This document shows, one piece after another, positions 37,701 to 51,400 of a DNA stretch of 64,000 nt. This DNA comes from Cloeon dipterum (lineage: Eukaryota > Arthropoda > Insecta > Ephemeroptera > Baetidae), in contig NC_088790.1 in NCBI RefSeq assembly GCF_949628265.1, positions 10,916,545 through 10,980,544 of the forward strand, read 5' to 3'. The position numbers and the translations under genes are program-made. Positions within the stretch are counted from its first letter, which is position 1. Each line of letters begins with the position of its first letter. The notes under the pieces are model-generated. The model made no database searches. It saw only the letters and a program-made list of their open reading frames with translations, and was not told where the DNA came from.

Positions 37701-40700
37701 GTTGCTAATAATCAGGAAATTCTTCTAAATTTTTGTCCAAAAGCTGACGCAGAACGCAGAATTTTGTTTTTATTCTATTTTAATTTCATAACTAAGGTTC
37801 TAGCCTTTTCGTCTCCTTAATCCGCAGTCTTTAACAACTTCAAATTCGTATATTTATTGCACATTCCCCCAATTCTGTTATTCAGGTCTGAGCTGGAAAA
37901 GTATTTCATTTACGGCATAACCGGACAGCAAGAAGACGGAGATGAGGACGACTCCGACGACCATGAAGAGCCATCTCCTCTTGAAAAATATTTTCTCTCG
38001 TCGTTCCACCAAGACTCGGACACGGATGAAAGTGGCAGTGTCGGTTCGGACAGTGAAGGGCGTCCGAGTCCTGAGCAGCGGCGAAAACGACTGGTCAGGG
38101 CAAGAGGCACCGCTCGCCACTCTTTGGACAGGGATGACGCGTCAGAGGTGCTTGAGATCAACGATGACTCGACAGAAACAGACTCGTGCGAAAACGGTGG
38201 CAAGCGTGCTAAAAAGAAGAAGCAGCGGCCGTTGGTGATCCATCTGGAGGACAATGCAGCCGGTGGTGCTGACCTGGACGAGCTTGAGGATGGAGCCAAA
38301 ACGCCGCAGCCCGAGCTGCCACCCGAGCCGCCTCAGCCGACGAGAAAGCACCACAGCCGCGATTCGGGTTTCATCGGCAGTTGCGACGACTTGCTCAAGT
38401 CTGGGCCCTCGGGCAGCAGTAGCTCCAGTAATGAAGAGCAGCCTGCCGAGCAGAAGACGCCCACCGCGTCTCCAGTGCCGAGCCCTGTGATGCCTGAGGT
38501 GCCGTCGATGGTGCCTGGCCCTCCAAGGGCCAACAACAGCCTCGCCAGGAAGGACAGCTTCAACAACTGGAGTTCTGACGAAGAAACCAACCTCATGATG
38601 TCTAAAATGCGTGCCTTGTTTAAAACCATGGTCAACGGAGGCAAAGGAAACATCACGACGACCCCGGCTGCGACCCCAACCAACAATAACGTCACCACCG
38701 TCAGCACCACCAGCAACAACAACGCCAAAAGTGAAGCTCCCAGGAAACCTCCGCAGCTTGTCTATTTTGAGAGCGAGCTGACGCGACTGATGAAAACGGT
38801 GCCTGGCATCAAGGACGAGCAGGTGAAGGAAATCGTCGAATACCTGAGTTCAGAGGACACCTGGTCAGACTCGTACGACTCGTCAGACTACACGAGTAGT
38901 GACCTGGAGGGTCCCCGCAGTGAGCTGCAACAGCAGATTTCGGCCAGCTGCCAAGAGATAATCCAAAACTTCGACCCAACTCAGGAGGAGGAGTGCGTAG
39001 AGCCTACTGGCGATGGTCTGGTGTACCAGCGCCTCGTCAAGTCACTCAGCCGTATGTCTGAATCGCCAAACCACAACAACTCACCCCCATTGATGGCCAA
39101 GGTAAGAAAACACAATTTTTTTTTATTTTCTTTAAAATATTTTCGCGCCTGGAAGTAGTCGTTTTCTATGCTACAAGTTCGGAATTTGTCATTTTATCAG
39201 GTGATGCATCACATAGGCAGTCGTTTGGTAGCGCTGATGCACGAAGTCAGCGCAGCCAGCGACCTGCAGGAGTCCCCTCCCAGTCCAAAGCCCCGCTTCC
39301 GCAAACTGCACCGCCAGCAGCTGTCACCAGCCTCGTCCAGCCTAGACGAGTCAGACAGTCCAGGCGGCTCCGACACGGAGAGCCGTGTCAGACGCCACCC
39401 AAGTCTGCCCCGCTCCAAGTCACACGACCTTGGACAATGGGAGCACCTCTTGCAAGAAAGGGGGGTGCCCCGAGAGTCCCTTCGCTCGTCCAGCTCGGGA
39501 GTGTCCGATATCGAACGAGAGGATTACGAAAGGTTCAGCTGGAGAGGCAGCTTTGAGTCGGCCTTGGCGGCTGACTCAAGAAGCAAGCTGTCATTCGAAG
39601 CAAAGCGCAGGTCAGTTGAAAATTTTTCTTCAGTGTAGCGACCTGTACACCGTTTCTGTCAGTTTCTTGAAAGCGATTTTTATCGATTTTTCAGCTAGAG
39701 ACAGTTAAGGGACAAAATGAAACCAAATTCATACTGAAACTTTTAGAATAGCGCAAATATTATTTTCTTGAAGCAAGGTAAACGGAACTTTCCTTGCTCT
39801 GACGCAGGTCCACCGGATCAGGGTCAGCGAGCGACCTGTTCTCAAGCAGTGATCAGTTGGACAACCGCGGCCGCGTGCGCAGCTGTGGCTCCATCGGCAG
39901 CAGGGCGTCCTTGCCCGGCCGGGGTGGCGCCCGCCTCTCCTCAAGCGGCGGTGACCTGCTGACCGCAGCAGAGTCAGAGTTGCTGGACGCACGGCGGAGG
40001 GGCAGCGTGCCGGACGCGACGCCCCGCTCGACGACGCTGCCGCGGTCGAGCCCGGCGGCCTCGGCCAGCACCAACTCGCTGCCTCGGCTGCCGCTGAGCG
40101 CCAGTCCCGTGGTGGCCGCCATCCACAAGTCGTACAGCGCGCAGCTGCACGCGCAGCAGCAATCGCCAGTGCACCACACACACCACCACCACTTCCTGCA
40201 GAACGTCAAGTCGGCCAGGTACAGGCCACCAAACTTCCGCCCGCCGCCCCTCGGCCCGCCCAAGAGGGCCGTCTCGGCGCCGGGACTGCACCACGCCACC
40301 AGGCGCAACGAGAGGAGGACCCGACCACTCTCTGGCGGTGAGTACCATCCCTTGTTCCCTGGCCAGGACGGCCAGGGTATTTAAGTTTGCATTATATTCC
40401 ATGGTTATTGATTTTCTTGATGCTCAACCAAAAGTGTGGTTTGGGAACCAAAAAGTCGATTAAGTGACTGTGAGGTGAAAGCTAAGGACTACTAAGCCAC
40501 CACATTTTAAAGAAGTTTAGGAAATGCAGAATCGTGCTTCACTGGGAATTTCTTCAATACTATTATTAAAATTGAAAACTGCTGGACTTCATCCTACTTA
40601 GCATTGAGGATGAGAATTTTCAATTTTCAATTTAACCTCGTGAAGACAAATCAAATTTGATTTCTTCAAGTGCTTCAAAATATTAAAAAATCATTACCGC

Positions 40701-43700
40701 GAAATTTTAATTTCATTGTGCACACGTGCGTAAAACATAGTTGAAACTTTAAACTCTGAATAGAAGAATCCAAAACAAATTTGTTTCTTTAGCAAACGCG
40801 TGCTCCGTTCCACCACAAGTTGATAATTTTTTGTCGTATCTCGCTGTGGATGAATAAACATTTGTCTTGCTGGAAATTCGAGTTTACACTGGCTGCCTGT
40901 TTGATCAGCAGAAGAACAACATAATGAGTGCTGACGATTCGAGCTCGAAAACACGCGCTTGGTTGGGTGCTGCTGCTGCTCTCGATCGCGGACGCACGTC
41001 AACCTTAGCACACTTTTCTGCAAAGGGCGTGCGCCGCCGCGTCCATTTCATATGTGTGTTCTGTTTATCATCGCTCACAATAATAATCGAGATATGCAGT
41101 CGCGTACTCGACCGCCATTCAGGTGAGAAACCGAGAGCTGCGTGGCAACTTTCCCTTCGCCAGTCGCGCTCAATGAGAGGCGGAAAATAGTAGAGTAAAG
41201 CGGCAAATTGTCTGCTCTTATGTAAGCGCCGGTTCACGCATTTTCGGCCAATTTGGACGCTTTCCGACCTCGGCCGAGAGCGGAAACCTGTCCTGCAAGC
41301 GGAGAAAAATTTCTGACAATCGCTTGTGTCAACTTTCGATGCAGAACCGTGTCAATCGGTTTATGGCACTTCTCATTTCATAACAATTATAGGCCCCTGA
41401 CTGTATAAGAGAAATGATTATTTTAAAAATGAAACAATTGCGATTATTTGCTCCAAATGATGGATTAACTTAATGGGATGAGTTTAGGTGACCTACTTTC
41501 GTCAGAAAATTACTCTTAGAAAAGAATGCAAGACGAGCCGATCTCAATGCTATGTCTTGCGAAATTTATTCTGCATTATAAAAGTTCTACCAAATACCAG
41601 AATCCTTGCTTTAAAATATTTTTCATCCTTCGGTGTTATTTAAAGCAATCAAATCATTGCATTTAAATCAATGAGACTTTGCCGAGCTTGATTCACCGCA
41701 GAGCAAATCTTTCACAATGCGCGGAGGTGCAACCGGGGTCGCGCAATCAGGGTTAAATCGCGTTTTTGCATGCAGATTGATTAATCATCTAGGTGCAGGA
41801 GACTTAACTAATCAGTCTGCGAATGAATTCGTGTCAAATTTCGCTTCTTTCCAAACCTTGAACCCTTGCTGAAGAAAAAAATGGGTGTAGGATGAAAGAA
41901 AGGCTCGCGAACTAATTTAATCTGACAGCTAAGGCTATCAATCAAATTTTTCGTCACCAAAAAGAAAATAATTGCGTGGGAATACTACTTGCTATATTTC
42001 TTAGCTTTGACAATAATTTTAAATATCAATTATGGACAGTTGTCTGGCATTTCTGTGCTGGGAGACCAAATGATGGCCTCAATGGGCTCAAGCTCATCTG
42101 CTCTGGCGCCCATAGCACCCGATTAGTGGTGCTATTAAGGATTTGGCGAGATAGCCCACAGGGAGTGTCGAACAAATGTTGAAAATGCTCATCTTATTAC
42201 TAACATGACGAAAAGTTAAAATTTCCCTACGCTGGATATTTTTGGCTCACACAGGCAGCCTTTACCACTCTTGATCGAGTTGCCTCGCTTCTTTTTTTGT
42301 GTTCTCCCAACCACCGGCAGCTGCACAGACACGCGCGCGCCTTACAACAGGAAGTCGAGGCGAAAAGGACCCAAAGAGTTAACGAAAACCTTCCACTCTA
42401 TTCACAGCAGACTGCCCGCGAGCACAATCTCGCTCAAATAAATTCACTGCCTGCTGTCGTAGGTTATATCATCGCGCATTCTGAGGAAAAAAGTGTAAGC
42501 ACGCTGAAGCATACTTCCAGTCAATTAGGTGAGCAATTTTTTGCAACAGGAATGAGTAAACAAGGTGCAAAACTGCTGATTTTTGCAGGAAGTGAAACAA
42601 AAAATAAAATCATTAACGAACAATTCGTTGCTAAAGTCTGTAAAATTCGCAACTCAAGCAAAAATGATAAAAAAGATTCATTAAACAGTGTTAAAATTAA
42701 ATTTAAAAGGCGTTTTTCTTCCTCCTTTTGTGGAGCGTTGTAATTAATTTAAATATATAAACAATCCATACAGCAGAAGACCATTTCAAACAAATTCCAT
42801 TGTGTCTCACCAGAGAAATTTAGTTTTGCACACCATACACAAATAATTTGTGTCAGTCAAAGCGAAGTACCGTCTTTTGTATTCACTCCTTAAACTGAGG
42901 TTATATTGTTGAGTTGTTGAGTGCAGCTTGTTTCCGTTATCCCGAATTTAAGTAAGCTTACAATGGTGTGTGCTTCTCTTGTGTCGTCGCTCAGCTGGGG
43001 ATTTAAAAGGCTTCCCGGGATTAAAGTGCCCTGTTCTTTCATTCTCTCGAGCGCAGGTGACTCACGGCAGGAGACCCAGTCTCATGACGTCATACTGCAC
43101 CTCTAACGTTCGACGCTCAAATGGTGAGCTAACACGCAAAAATTGATTCACAGGTAAATTTCCGAAAACACGATCTCGTCATTGAATCACTTGAAGATAA
43201 GGCTGTTGATAAGCTACGAAAATTCCACTCATTGCGCGAAGTGAATTGAAAGGGTCCATTATAAACACGATTGTGATTAGGAGATAATTAATATATTATA
43301 TTGTGGTCTGATTCTCAAGTTAGGCGCCGATTTTTTTACAGCCATAGCCACAGACGGTTCTGGCTGGGTGGCTCCGCTCGTCGCCGCCGCGGCTCAAAAG
43401 CAGAATTTCATATTCCCCAGTGTTGCATTGCAGACGCTGAGCTTTTTCCACTCCTCTCGAGTGTAGAAGAGAAAACATGGCTTGACTCATTGTCAGTAGA
43501 CTGCTGTTTCGTTTCATAACTCATGAATAAGGCTCAGAGTGCACGGCAAAATGTACATGGATGCATGTAGAAGAGGTTTTACATAATGTGCGTGCACGCC
43601 AGGGTTGACTGCCCTGTGAATGAATAACAAATTTCAGCGTGCAGCACGCGCCTTGATTATTTTGCAAGCCCGAGTGAAAAATTCCCGCGGAGAAATTAAT

Positions 43701-46700
43701 GGGCTGCAAGGTCCAAGGCTGAGATTAGTGTGTAATGACACCTAATTCGATGATTTCTCCACAAAATTGTGTGATAATTGTTCATTCTTGCTTAAATTAA
43801 TCAGTAAAAATGGCAAAGTAATTAAAAAAAGCAAACAGAGCAAGCAGAAATCTCTAACTAAGAAAAATTTTCAGCCTATATTAAATAATCGAGCGTGAAG
43901 TTTCCAAAAAGTAATTTTAACAGCGGCAGGTTTCAGTATCTAATAAAATTTTGGGCCCCTTTGTTTACGAAGTAAAACATTTCCCTGGTTCCTCAATTTT
44001 AAATTAACTCAAGCCACAGAAATTTCGCGTGCTGGTCACAGACTGTTAATGCGCATGAGTCTCACCAAAGGGTGCCGCTGTTTAGCAGACGTGAGTCACC
44101 TTTATTTTCATTGTATATTCCACTCGAAACAAACGAGGAAGCAGCGTTCTCGTTGCGAGCAAAAAGGCGAAAATCCGGGCCGCACGCCGAAGAAAAAAGG
44201 TGTGTGCGTTCGGGTTTCAAGGTCAAGCGGCCATCCGTCGAAAGAAAGCGAATCTGCAAAGGTGGTTGCCCTTGGGACCGCGGGCCGATTCTTACGTAGG
44301 AGGAAGTGCCGGCCACCATTCGCACTGCGACTCGTTTCCAAGTTATATTGCACCGATTTTATATACGCGTGTTGGTGCTCAAACGAACAAGTTGCTGTTC
44401 TCTGCGCAGAGGTGTGCCGCGCGTTCACAGGGATTTGCATCGGGTTAAGTGCCGCTGCCGCAGCGAACACTCCTATTACCGGGCCCCCGTAGATGGAAAA
44501 CGAGCCGCGTTTTAACACTTTTAAATCTGCGGGCTGGTGGAATCAAGTCATAAATTCAGCAACACATGAAAATATAGGGTTTTCTCGTTTTACCGTGAAA
44601 CGAATAAATTTCACTGTCATAATTAGAGGAAATCGATGAGGAACTTTCTATCATGGGAGAACTTATCTAAAATTACAATTGTTCTCCTTGAGAGTCAGTT
44701 TAAAAGCTTTAAAGCCAAACAAAAAAAACCTTTTGTTTTAAAATATATCGCTTCCATGCTTAAAATGTTCCACTTGCTTGATTTCAATCACACGCACCCG
44801 GTGATCAGCCAAGCAGCGAAAACCGTGCGTTGGAATCTCCATCCGCGGAGACGACGAGCAGCAGCTGTTGCGATTAATGAGCCCCAGGCTGAAAAGCAAA
44901 ATGAACTGGAACTTTCTTTCTTTCCACGCGTCGTGAGGAGAGGCGCATATTATTCTTCGGCACAGCTGACTTCACGCTAAATTGACCTGTGTGCGATGCA
45001 TCTCCGCTTCGCATGTGTGAGAACCAGATAGGTCGTGACTCAAATTTTCTCATTGATATTTAGACTGCAGTGTGTTGACGTGCTCTGCGGTTTGTGCCAA
45101 ATAGCTGATGGAAGCGTTTAAACTCTGAATTTCCATTAAGCGTTCTGATTATTTACCGTAGGTAATATTTACCAAAATTCCTTCGGTAGAAGTGTCAGCT
45201 CCAAAACGGCAGTTAATAGAGAGAGTGGCATTGTCAATTATTTTTATTGCCGACAGTAAGCTTTAATTTTATGAGCTGTTTAATAGACGTTAAACTCTTC
45301 AACAATTTAAAGTGTAAATTTATGAAACTTTTATGTCACTCTATGAAAAAAAACTCAAATTCAAAATGTATAGGTGCTTTTATAAAGAGTTGGAAAGTAA
45401 GCATGCTTTCCAAATGGCGAGGACTGTCTCCCTATTTAAAATAATATTTAATTTAAAAACAAGAGTTTCCTCAAAACGTTTCAGCTACCGTTGGATTGAC
45501 TTCGACGGAAGGAATCGAAATCTGCCAAGAAAATATGGTCTTTAAATGTTTGAGAAAATTGGCAAAGTTCGAATTTTAACTGTTATAGCAAGTTCCTCTT
45601 TTTATTCATGCACATTGTAAAAAAGTTGTGTAAATGTAGCAACAATTCTAATTGTTTTTAATTGTTGCCCTGTATCAGTCCACTTTGACGAATTTGTTTG
45701 AATTAAAATTAATTATTAGCTGTGAAGGCTATGAATTTTCCAACTAAATTTTGGTGAAATCATCCTGATGGGCTCTTCAACCTTTGCAAACATGAACCGC
45801 GTCTAACTTTGTATCTCTAATTTTATCTACGGCCTGTATCCATTCCTTAAATTAGCCAATTATATACAATTAAAATTCCTATTTGAGACTTGGCAGTGAA
45901 GATAGAACCCGCGAAAGTCACCGCTGATGAAATTTTGCAAATCCTTTCCCTTCCTTCCCATCTGGGATGCCTCCTCGCGCATTCCACAGCCTTCTTCGCC
46001 GCGCTGCATTCGAACAAAAAGCAGAAATCGAGCGGGCGCGGGCTTTGTGCTCGAGCAGAGCAGCCAAACTACCGTTACCGCCACTGCTGCTGTTGCTGCT
46101 GCACTGCAGGCTCCCATCACTAATAAATGCACACGCCGCACTCGAACTGTACAAAACGGCTCTGCGCCGTGTGTGCACTCTCATAATTTAATGCTACACG
46201 CTGTGGGTAAATACTATAAGCTCCAAGGAATTCCAGGCAACTTTTGAGACGCTCTCTTGTAGTGTGTATTACAATTAATTATTGTTATAGCAGCCGAGAG
46301 GAATGAATTCCACGCTTGTAAATGCGCTTAATTCAACACGGTGGTTTCTGTCGCGCGTGGTGTGAACAACGTTATTAAATTAATTAAAGGTCTCTCAGCT
46401 TGCCTCATCAAACAGAACGAATTGCAGGAAATTTAAAGTGTTACGGAATGATGCAAACAACATGTTTTATAATTTAGCTCTGGTTTGTAGGTTTCATTTT
46501 AGAGGGGGAAATTAGAAGATAAGGAGGAACTGTAAATTCAAACAGTTTTCATTTCTAAAAGTTTTGAACTATGAATTACAGAAAATTACGTGATAATTTC
46601 TAATCAGGAATGGTAGCAATTAAATGTACTGCAGTGTATTTTTTTTCGGTATGTCCAATACTTAGTCTTGTCGGTCTGTGCCCTTATTAGCAATGCAAGC

Positions 46701-48361
46701 CCGAGTTATGCTTGTTATGTTTGATATTTATTAAAATACAATCATTTTATCTTATTTATTTCATATCATTTAAAGTTCATCATCTGATTTCTTTCATCGT
46801 GTTACCCGATTGAGCCTATTTTATGTTGAATATTTGACAATCGATGAATTGCAACCGTCAAAATTCTAAATATCAAGAAGCAACTAAAATCCATGATTAT
46901 TTTGCTATCCCATATTATGCCCTTCCGTTCCTATCGTGAACATTCAACCAAAAAGGTATGGTGTGTATTCATGAGAATAATTTTATTTTCTTGAAATCGC
47001 ATTCGAGTATCAAATGGGAATTAAAAAAGCATTAATTTTCCTCACCTTAGGTTGTATTTGAGCAAAAATACCAGTTATCATTCATTCAATTTTTTTATTT
47101 TGAAAACTTCAGAGCGTGCACAAAAGACACATTATTAATGATGTATATGGCACTCCTGTCGTAATAATTCAGCAAAGGCGGAAATCAAACGGGTTGAGCT
47201 AAAGAAAAGACCGGCTGTCAACTCGACTGGAGCACGTTGTGATGCAGAAAAATCGCTGTTCGCACTGCGTAACGGCGACCGTGGAGGGAAAAAATGAAAA
47301 ACAAACTGCATGGTCAAACTTCCAGAAATAAATCGGAATATAATCGCTTCTCTGTGGAATGTGGTTGGGATGATTAAAAAGCGTGGGTAATAAAATGATC
47401 AGAAACGCCGGCAGATTGCTTTTTTTAAATGACGTCCTGGGAACTCCACTAACATGCACAGCTCAAATTGATGAAATGTCAATTAACCCAGAACAGCATT
47501 CCCTTTTGAGAATTTAACGCGTGTCATTAGGCAAAAGTGCACCTGGTTGTCAATTTCCTCCTCTGCGCGCCTCGGTGGCCCGCCGCCGTCTGCTAATTCG
47601 GCTGCTGCAATTAATTTTAGTGGAACAGACGCGCGAGGAGAACGTCTGTGTCAAGTCTCTTTGCTTGATGGCATAATAATAATAGTAAGAGCAAGAGCAC
47701 GACCGAGAGAGCGAGATGCTGTGTGTCAGAATCTCGCCGGGTCTACCTCAGCTAACACGGCTGACCCAGATCTGTTGCGTGTTGCCTGCCGACAACAAAC
47801 ACAAAATATATGCTACTTGCCGCGCTGGATGCTGCTGCCGTGGAGCCCCAGTTTTTACTACGTGCCAATTTGGGAAAATTTAAAAATTCTACGATGACTG
47901 GTTAAGTTTAATTTATTTATTTAGAACAAATGCTCTTTAAAGAAAAAGGGGAATTAAATTTAAATAATTTTCAAAAATATTTATTCTGGTGCCAGAAAAT
48001 CCTCATAATGGCTCATTCCAGCGATTCCTGTTGCTTCTAGACGAGAGCTGCGTCTAGCAATGAGGCTATACTTCATGCCGCGTTGCTTGGTCACATTCGA
48101 ATAATATTAATATCTAGAGGTATTTGCAATATGTGGCGTATATGCCTTCTCGGTTAATTTACACCTGTCTTAAGAAGCACATCAGACACTGAAATGTTTG
48201 CTAACAACAGAAGGGAAAAGGAAAGTTAAAGCTGGGATGCTGTTTGGCCAAAGAATTCGTAAATATAGGATATCTTTTCAAGAAGAGGTTTCTAAGAAGT
48301 CAAATAAACTATTATTTTCACCGCTAATCTCGAGGAATTTTAAATCGACTCTAGAATTTTA

Positions 48362-48415
<54 letters not shown>

Positions 48416-51400
48416 ATTTATTTATTTGAATTTTATTTTATGCCATTTCTAGCGATGCATAATCGACTCGATCATCTAATCTAATTTTATAAAACCTCTC
48501 CAGTGGAATCGTCAACCTTGGCAGTCATTATATAATTGCGTTTTCTCTTCTCTGTTCTTAATCCGTGTGATTTCCGCTGGAGTCAAGATTAACGCTTCAA
48601 CTCTCACAATGGACAAGTCTGTCGATTAAAAAATAATCCTCTGATAAAAAAGACAGTCCAAAATGGATCGCTAGCGGCTCTACAACCACTTTCTAACGCG
48701 CGTACGTCGTCATTATTGTTTGCAAATTGAGAGAAACTGATCGACGGATGAATGACAGGTTTTCGCTCACTCGCTCGCACGCTGATAATTACTTTCCAAA
48801 AAAGTATTTCGATTCTGATTGATTTTATCTTATTAAAGAAGTAACAATTAGTGAAAATGAATCTCATTCTCGCCAACAGCACTTTCAAAAGTCCGTGAAT
48901 AATATTTTTAAATTAACGACGGCGTATCAATTAAAACTCTTTTACGGTCGAGTTATGATTTTCAGTCGTAAAAGAGCAAAGAGCAACTTCATAAAACCAG
49001 ACTTGTTATCCAACTGCAGCTTCTACTCTATAATATGTGCGTATGTATTTATGCGTCGCGCTCTGCTTTACGGCCTGTGAAGCAGCCGAGTGATAAAAGC
49101 AGCACGCCCATAAAATAAAGTGCCATCTCTGTTTCCACCCAACTGGATGCAAAGCGTCATATGTTCATTATCGAATCGACGCCACTATACATTATATTTC
49201 AACAAAGCGAGATAACGAGAGCAAACCAAACGCCAGCCCAAACGTGAGCCCCTGAAATCTCTCTCAAGTGATTAAACATGGCATGCAAATGCTGGATTTC
49301 CACTACGATTGATAAATGACGTCCAAATTAAAAAAGATACGTTACGTTACAACGCAAACATTAAAAGTGCTCCAAGAAAAACCCCACTGATTTCTGAGCC
49401 ATAAATTAGCTGTCAAATCCAGAAACACAAATAAATCCTCATTAAATCCTTTTCATGGTAATGGGGATTTTCATTGGTTAAACAGTTTCTTCGTTTTATT
49501 CTAATGCCCGCTAGCAGAGAATAAAGGATTAGAAAGTTCAATTGCTCGGCTGCAATGAGAATGGTCGAGGAGTAAATCACTTTCGAGCTAAAGCCCTGAC
49601 CAGCATTTGATTGTCTCCATGCTGGTTCTTCCTTCTTTAGCCAACAATCAAGCAGGCATGCAGCCACGGCTTGGATTCCATTATTACCGAATTCGGATTG
49701 AACGGCCGAGGAGGCAGGCAGGAAGTCGCAGCCCGAAAACATAATATCCTGTGTTTTTTCGCGCTTGGCGAGCTCCATTCATTCATTTGCTGCTGCTGCT
49801 GCTGCCACTGGGATTCCATTATTAAAAATTGTGCTGCTGCGCGCACAATCCCGACGGAATGATCACCCACGCCGCGAAAATCACTTTCTAAAACAATAAA
49901 ACCGCACCGCGCGCGTGTGCAATGCTCACTCATTCGCATTTGCTGATGCAACGCAGAAAAATCGAAACCGGCGTGGGTTCTGTGATATAGCCAGTGTCTT
50001 AATTTATGCACAGTAATAATTGCGCTATGCCATATATTATCTTCCACGCCAGCCGATGCCTGGGAATGGCACGCAATTTTATAGCTTTTTTTTGTTGTTG
50101 CATAATTAAAGTGAATTTTCTTTCGTTATTCAATTATGGGAAAATAAAAGTCTCATCATGACAGGCTGACACCTGAGAAATTTGGTTCTGAAGCAGGAAG
50201 GTTGAAATTACCAACCGGTGGCATGTTTTCAGGAGTTTCAAAGATTTCAAATGGAACTGCATTCAACACTGCAAATCTAAATGCTTTATATTCCTCATGA
50301 GGAAACAAGTACATATTATCAAGGAAAAAATTAACATGAACTTAATTTGACCCCATCAAATTTTGTTTTGGGGAAAAATTTCGTGGAAATCTATGTGAAA
50401 AACGCCTAGATTGTATTCCGTGACTGCCTGGATTGAGTCCACAGTTGGCTAATCTATATCAAACACACATTTAACCGTATTTAGTTGTTTCAAGGCAAGT
50501 ACATATTTCACCTGGAAAAAGCCGGACTTTCTGCGGTTCGTCGCCGCAACTGAGAAACCAACGCCAACACGCAAACAGGCGCTTAATCTCGGTCTGCAAT
50601 TAAAAACCAAAACGCGCTTCAATTAGCAGCATCCGCCTGGTGGTGCAATCCCGAGGAAATCCGCTTGATTGGAGCCAGTTGCTCTTGACGAATCTAGCTG
50701 CGTCAGTCCATGTCTGCTCCTCGGCAATTAGCGCGTTTGGTGTCACTTTTCTCGCTTTGCATAAGCCATTGCCGCGACTGATTGTGAGCCCAGGTTTGGC
50801 GCCGTGAACAGATTGCGCTCTCTGACTCCCTGTTTGAATTGTTACCAAAAAAATTTTAACACATTTTCTATACTTTCCGGATTTGGATTTTAAAAGGCAG
50901 CCTGAATTATTTTCAATGGAGAGCGAAAAGACTGTGCTGAACCGAAAACTCGGCCCGTCTTTGGCCTCTTACCACATGAGCATGAGTGCTTTGAGCGAGA
51001 ACGCAGGGAGCTCCTCCTCTGGCAGTAAGGCAAAGGTCGGTTTCTGCCACCGACTCTGCTGCTGTTGTTGCTCTAACGAAAAGTCCGAGTCTTCCTCCAA
51101 TCTCGATATGGACGACGTTTTTGAGCGGTACTCAGCATCCATGTCCGAAAAGCCGATGCAGAAGGTGCCGCTGATCGTCATCAGCAACGCGCTTTCCACT
51201 TCAAACCTTTCCATTAATGACGCCGCGTCGCAAGTGTCCGACGCGAAAACCGAGAAGTGTTAGTTTTTTCCAAAGCACTTGACAAGTTCTGCCAGGAAAC
51301 CATAACTAATTTTTCTTGCGATCTTTCTCTCTCTGCAGATGACTTGGAGGACTCTGGCACCCTGAGCAACTGTAGCACTCCGCAAGGTGGAACTCCTCAG

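Larger units (their letters stand above)
40338..50915 (+). other. btsz 10.6-11.0-kb intron preceding the C2 exons
   Basis: Mostly AT-rich. Recognised contents are dispersed repeat copy B (45400-45830), a long TA microsatellite flanked by TTTA units (48357-48425), and GC-richer patches at about 40900-41280, 42290-42530, 44050-44460, 45900-46190, 47560-47850, 48660-48790, 49630-50050 and 50520-50850. Strong donors follow two of these patches (41123 and 42529). They could be non-coding first exons of the short btsz form, splicing to an acceptor ending at 50900. No coding exon was recognised. Confidence 0.5.

Noticed and set aside
42110-42136. ATAGCACC...GGTGCTAT hairpin
   Set aside because: Eight-base stem with no terminator or RNA-gene context in a eukaryotic intron.
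42297-42743. 148-codon open frame continuing in phase to the C2 exons of btsz
   Set aside because: It has no ATG before the candidate donor at 42529, so it is kept only as a possible non-coding leader.
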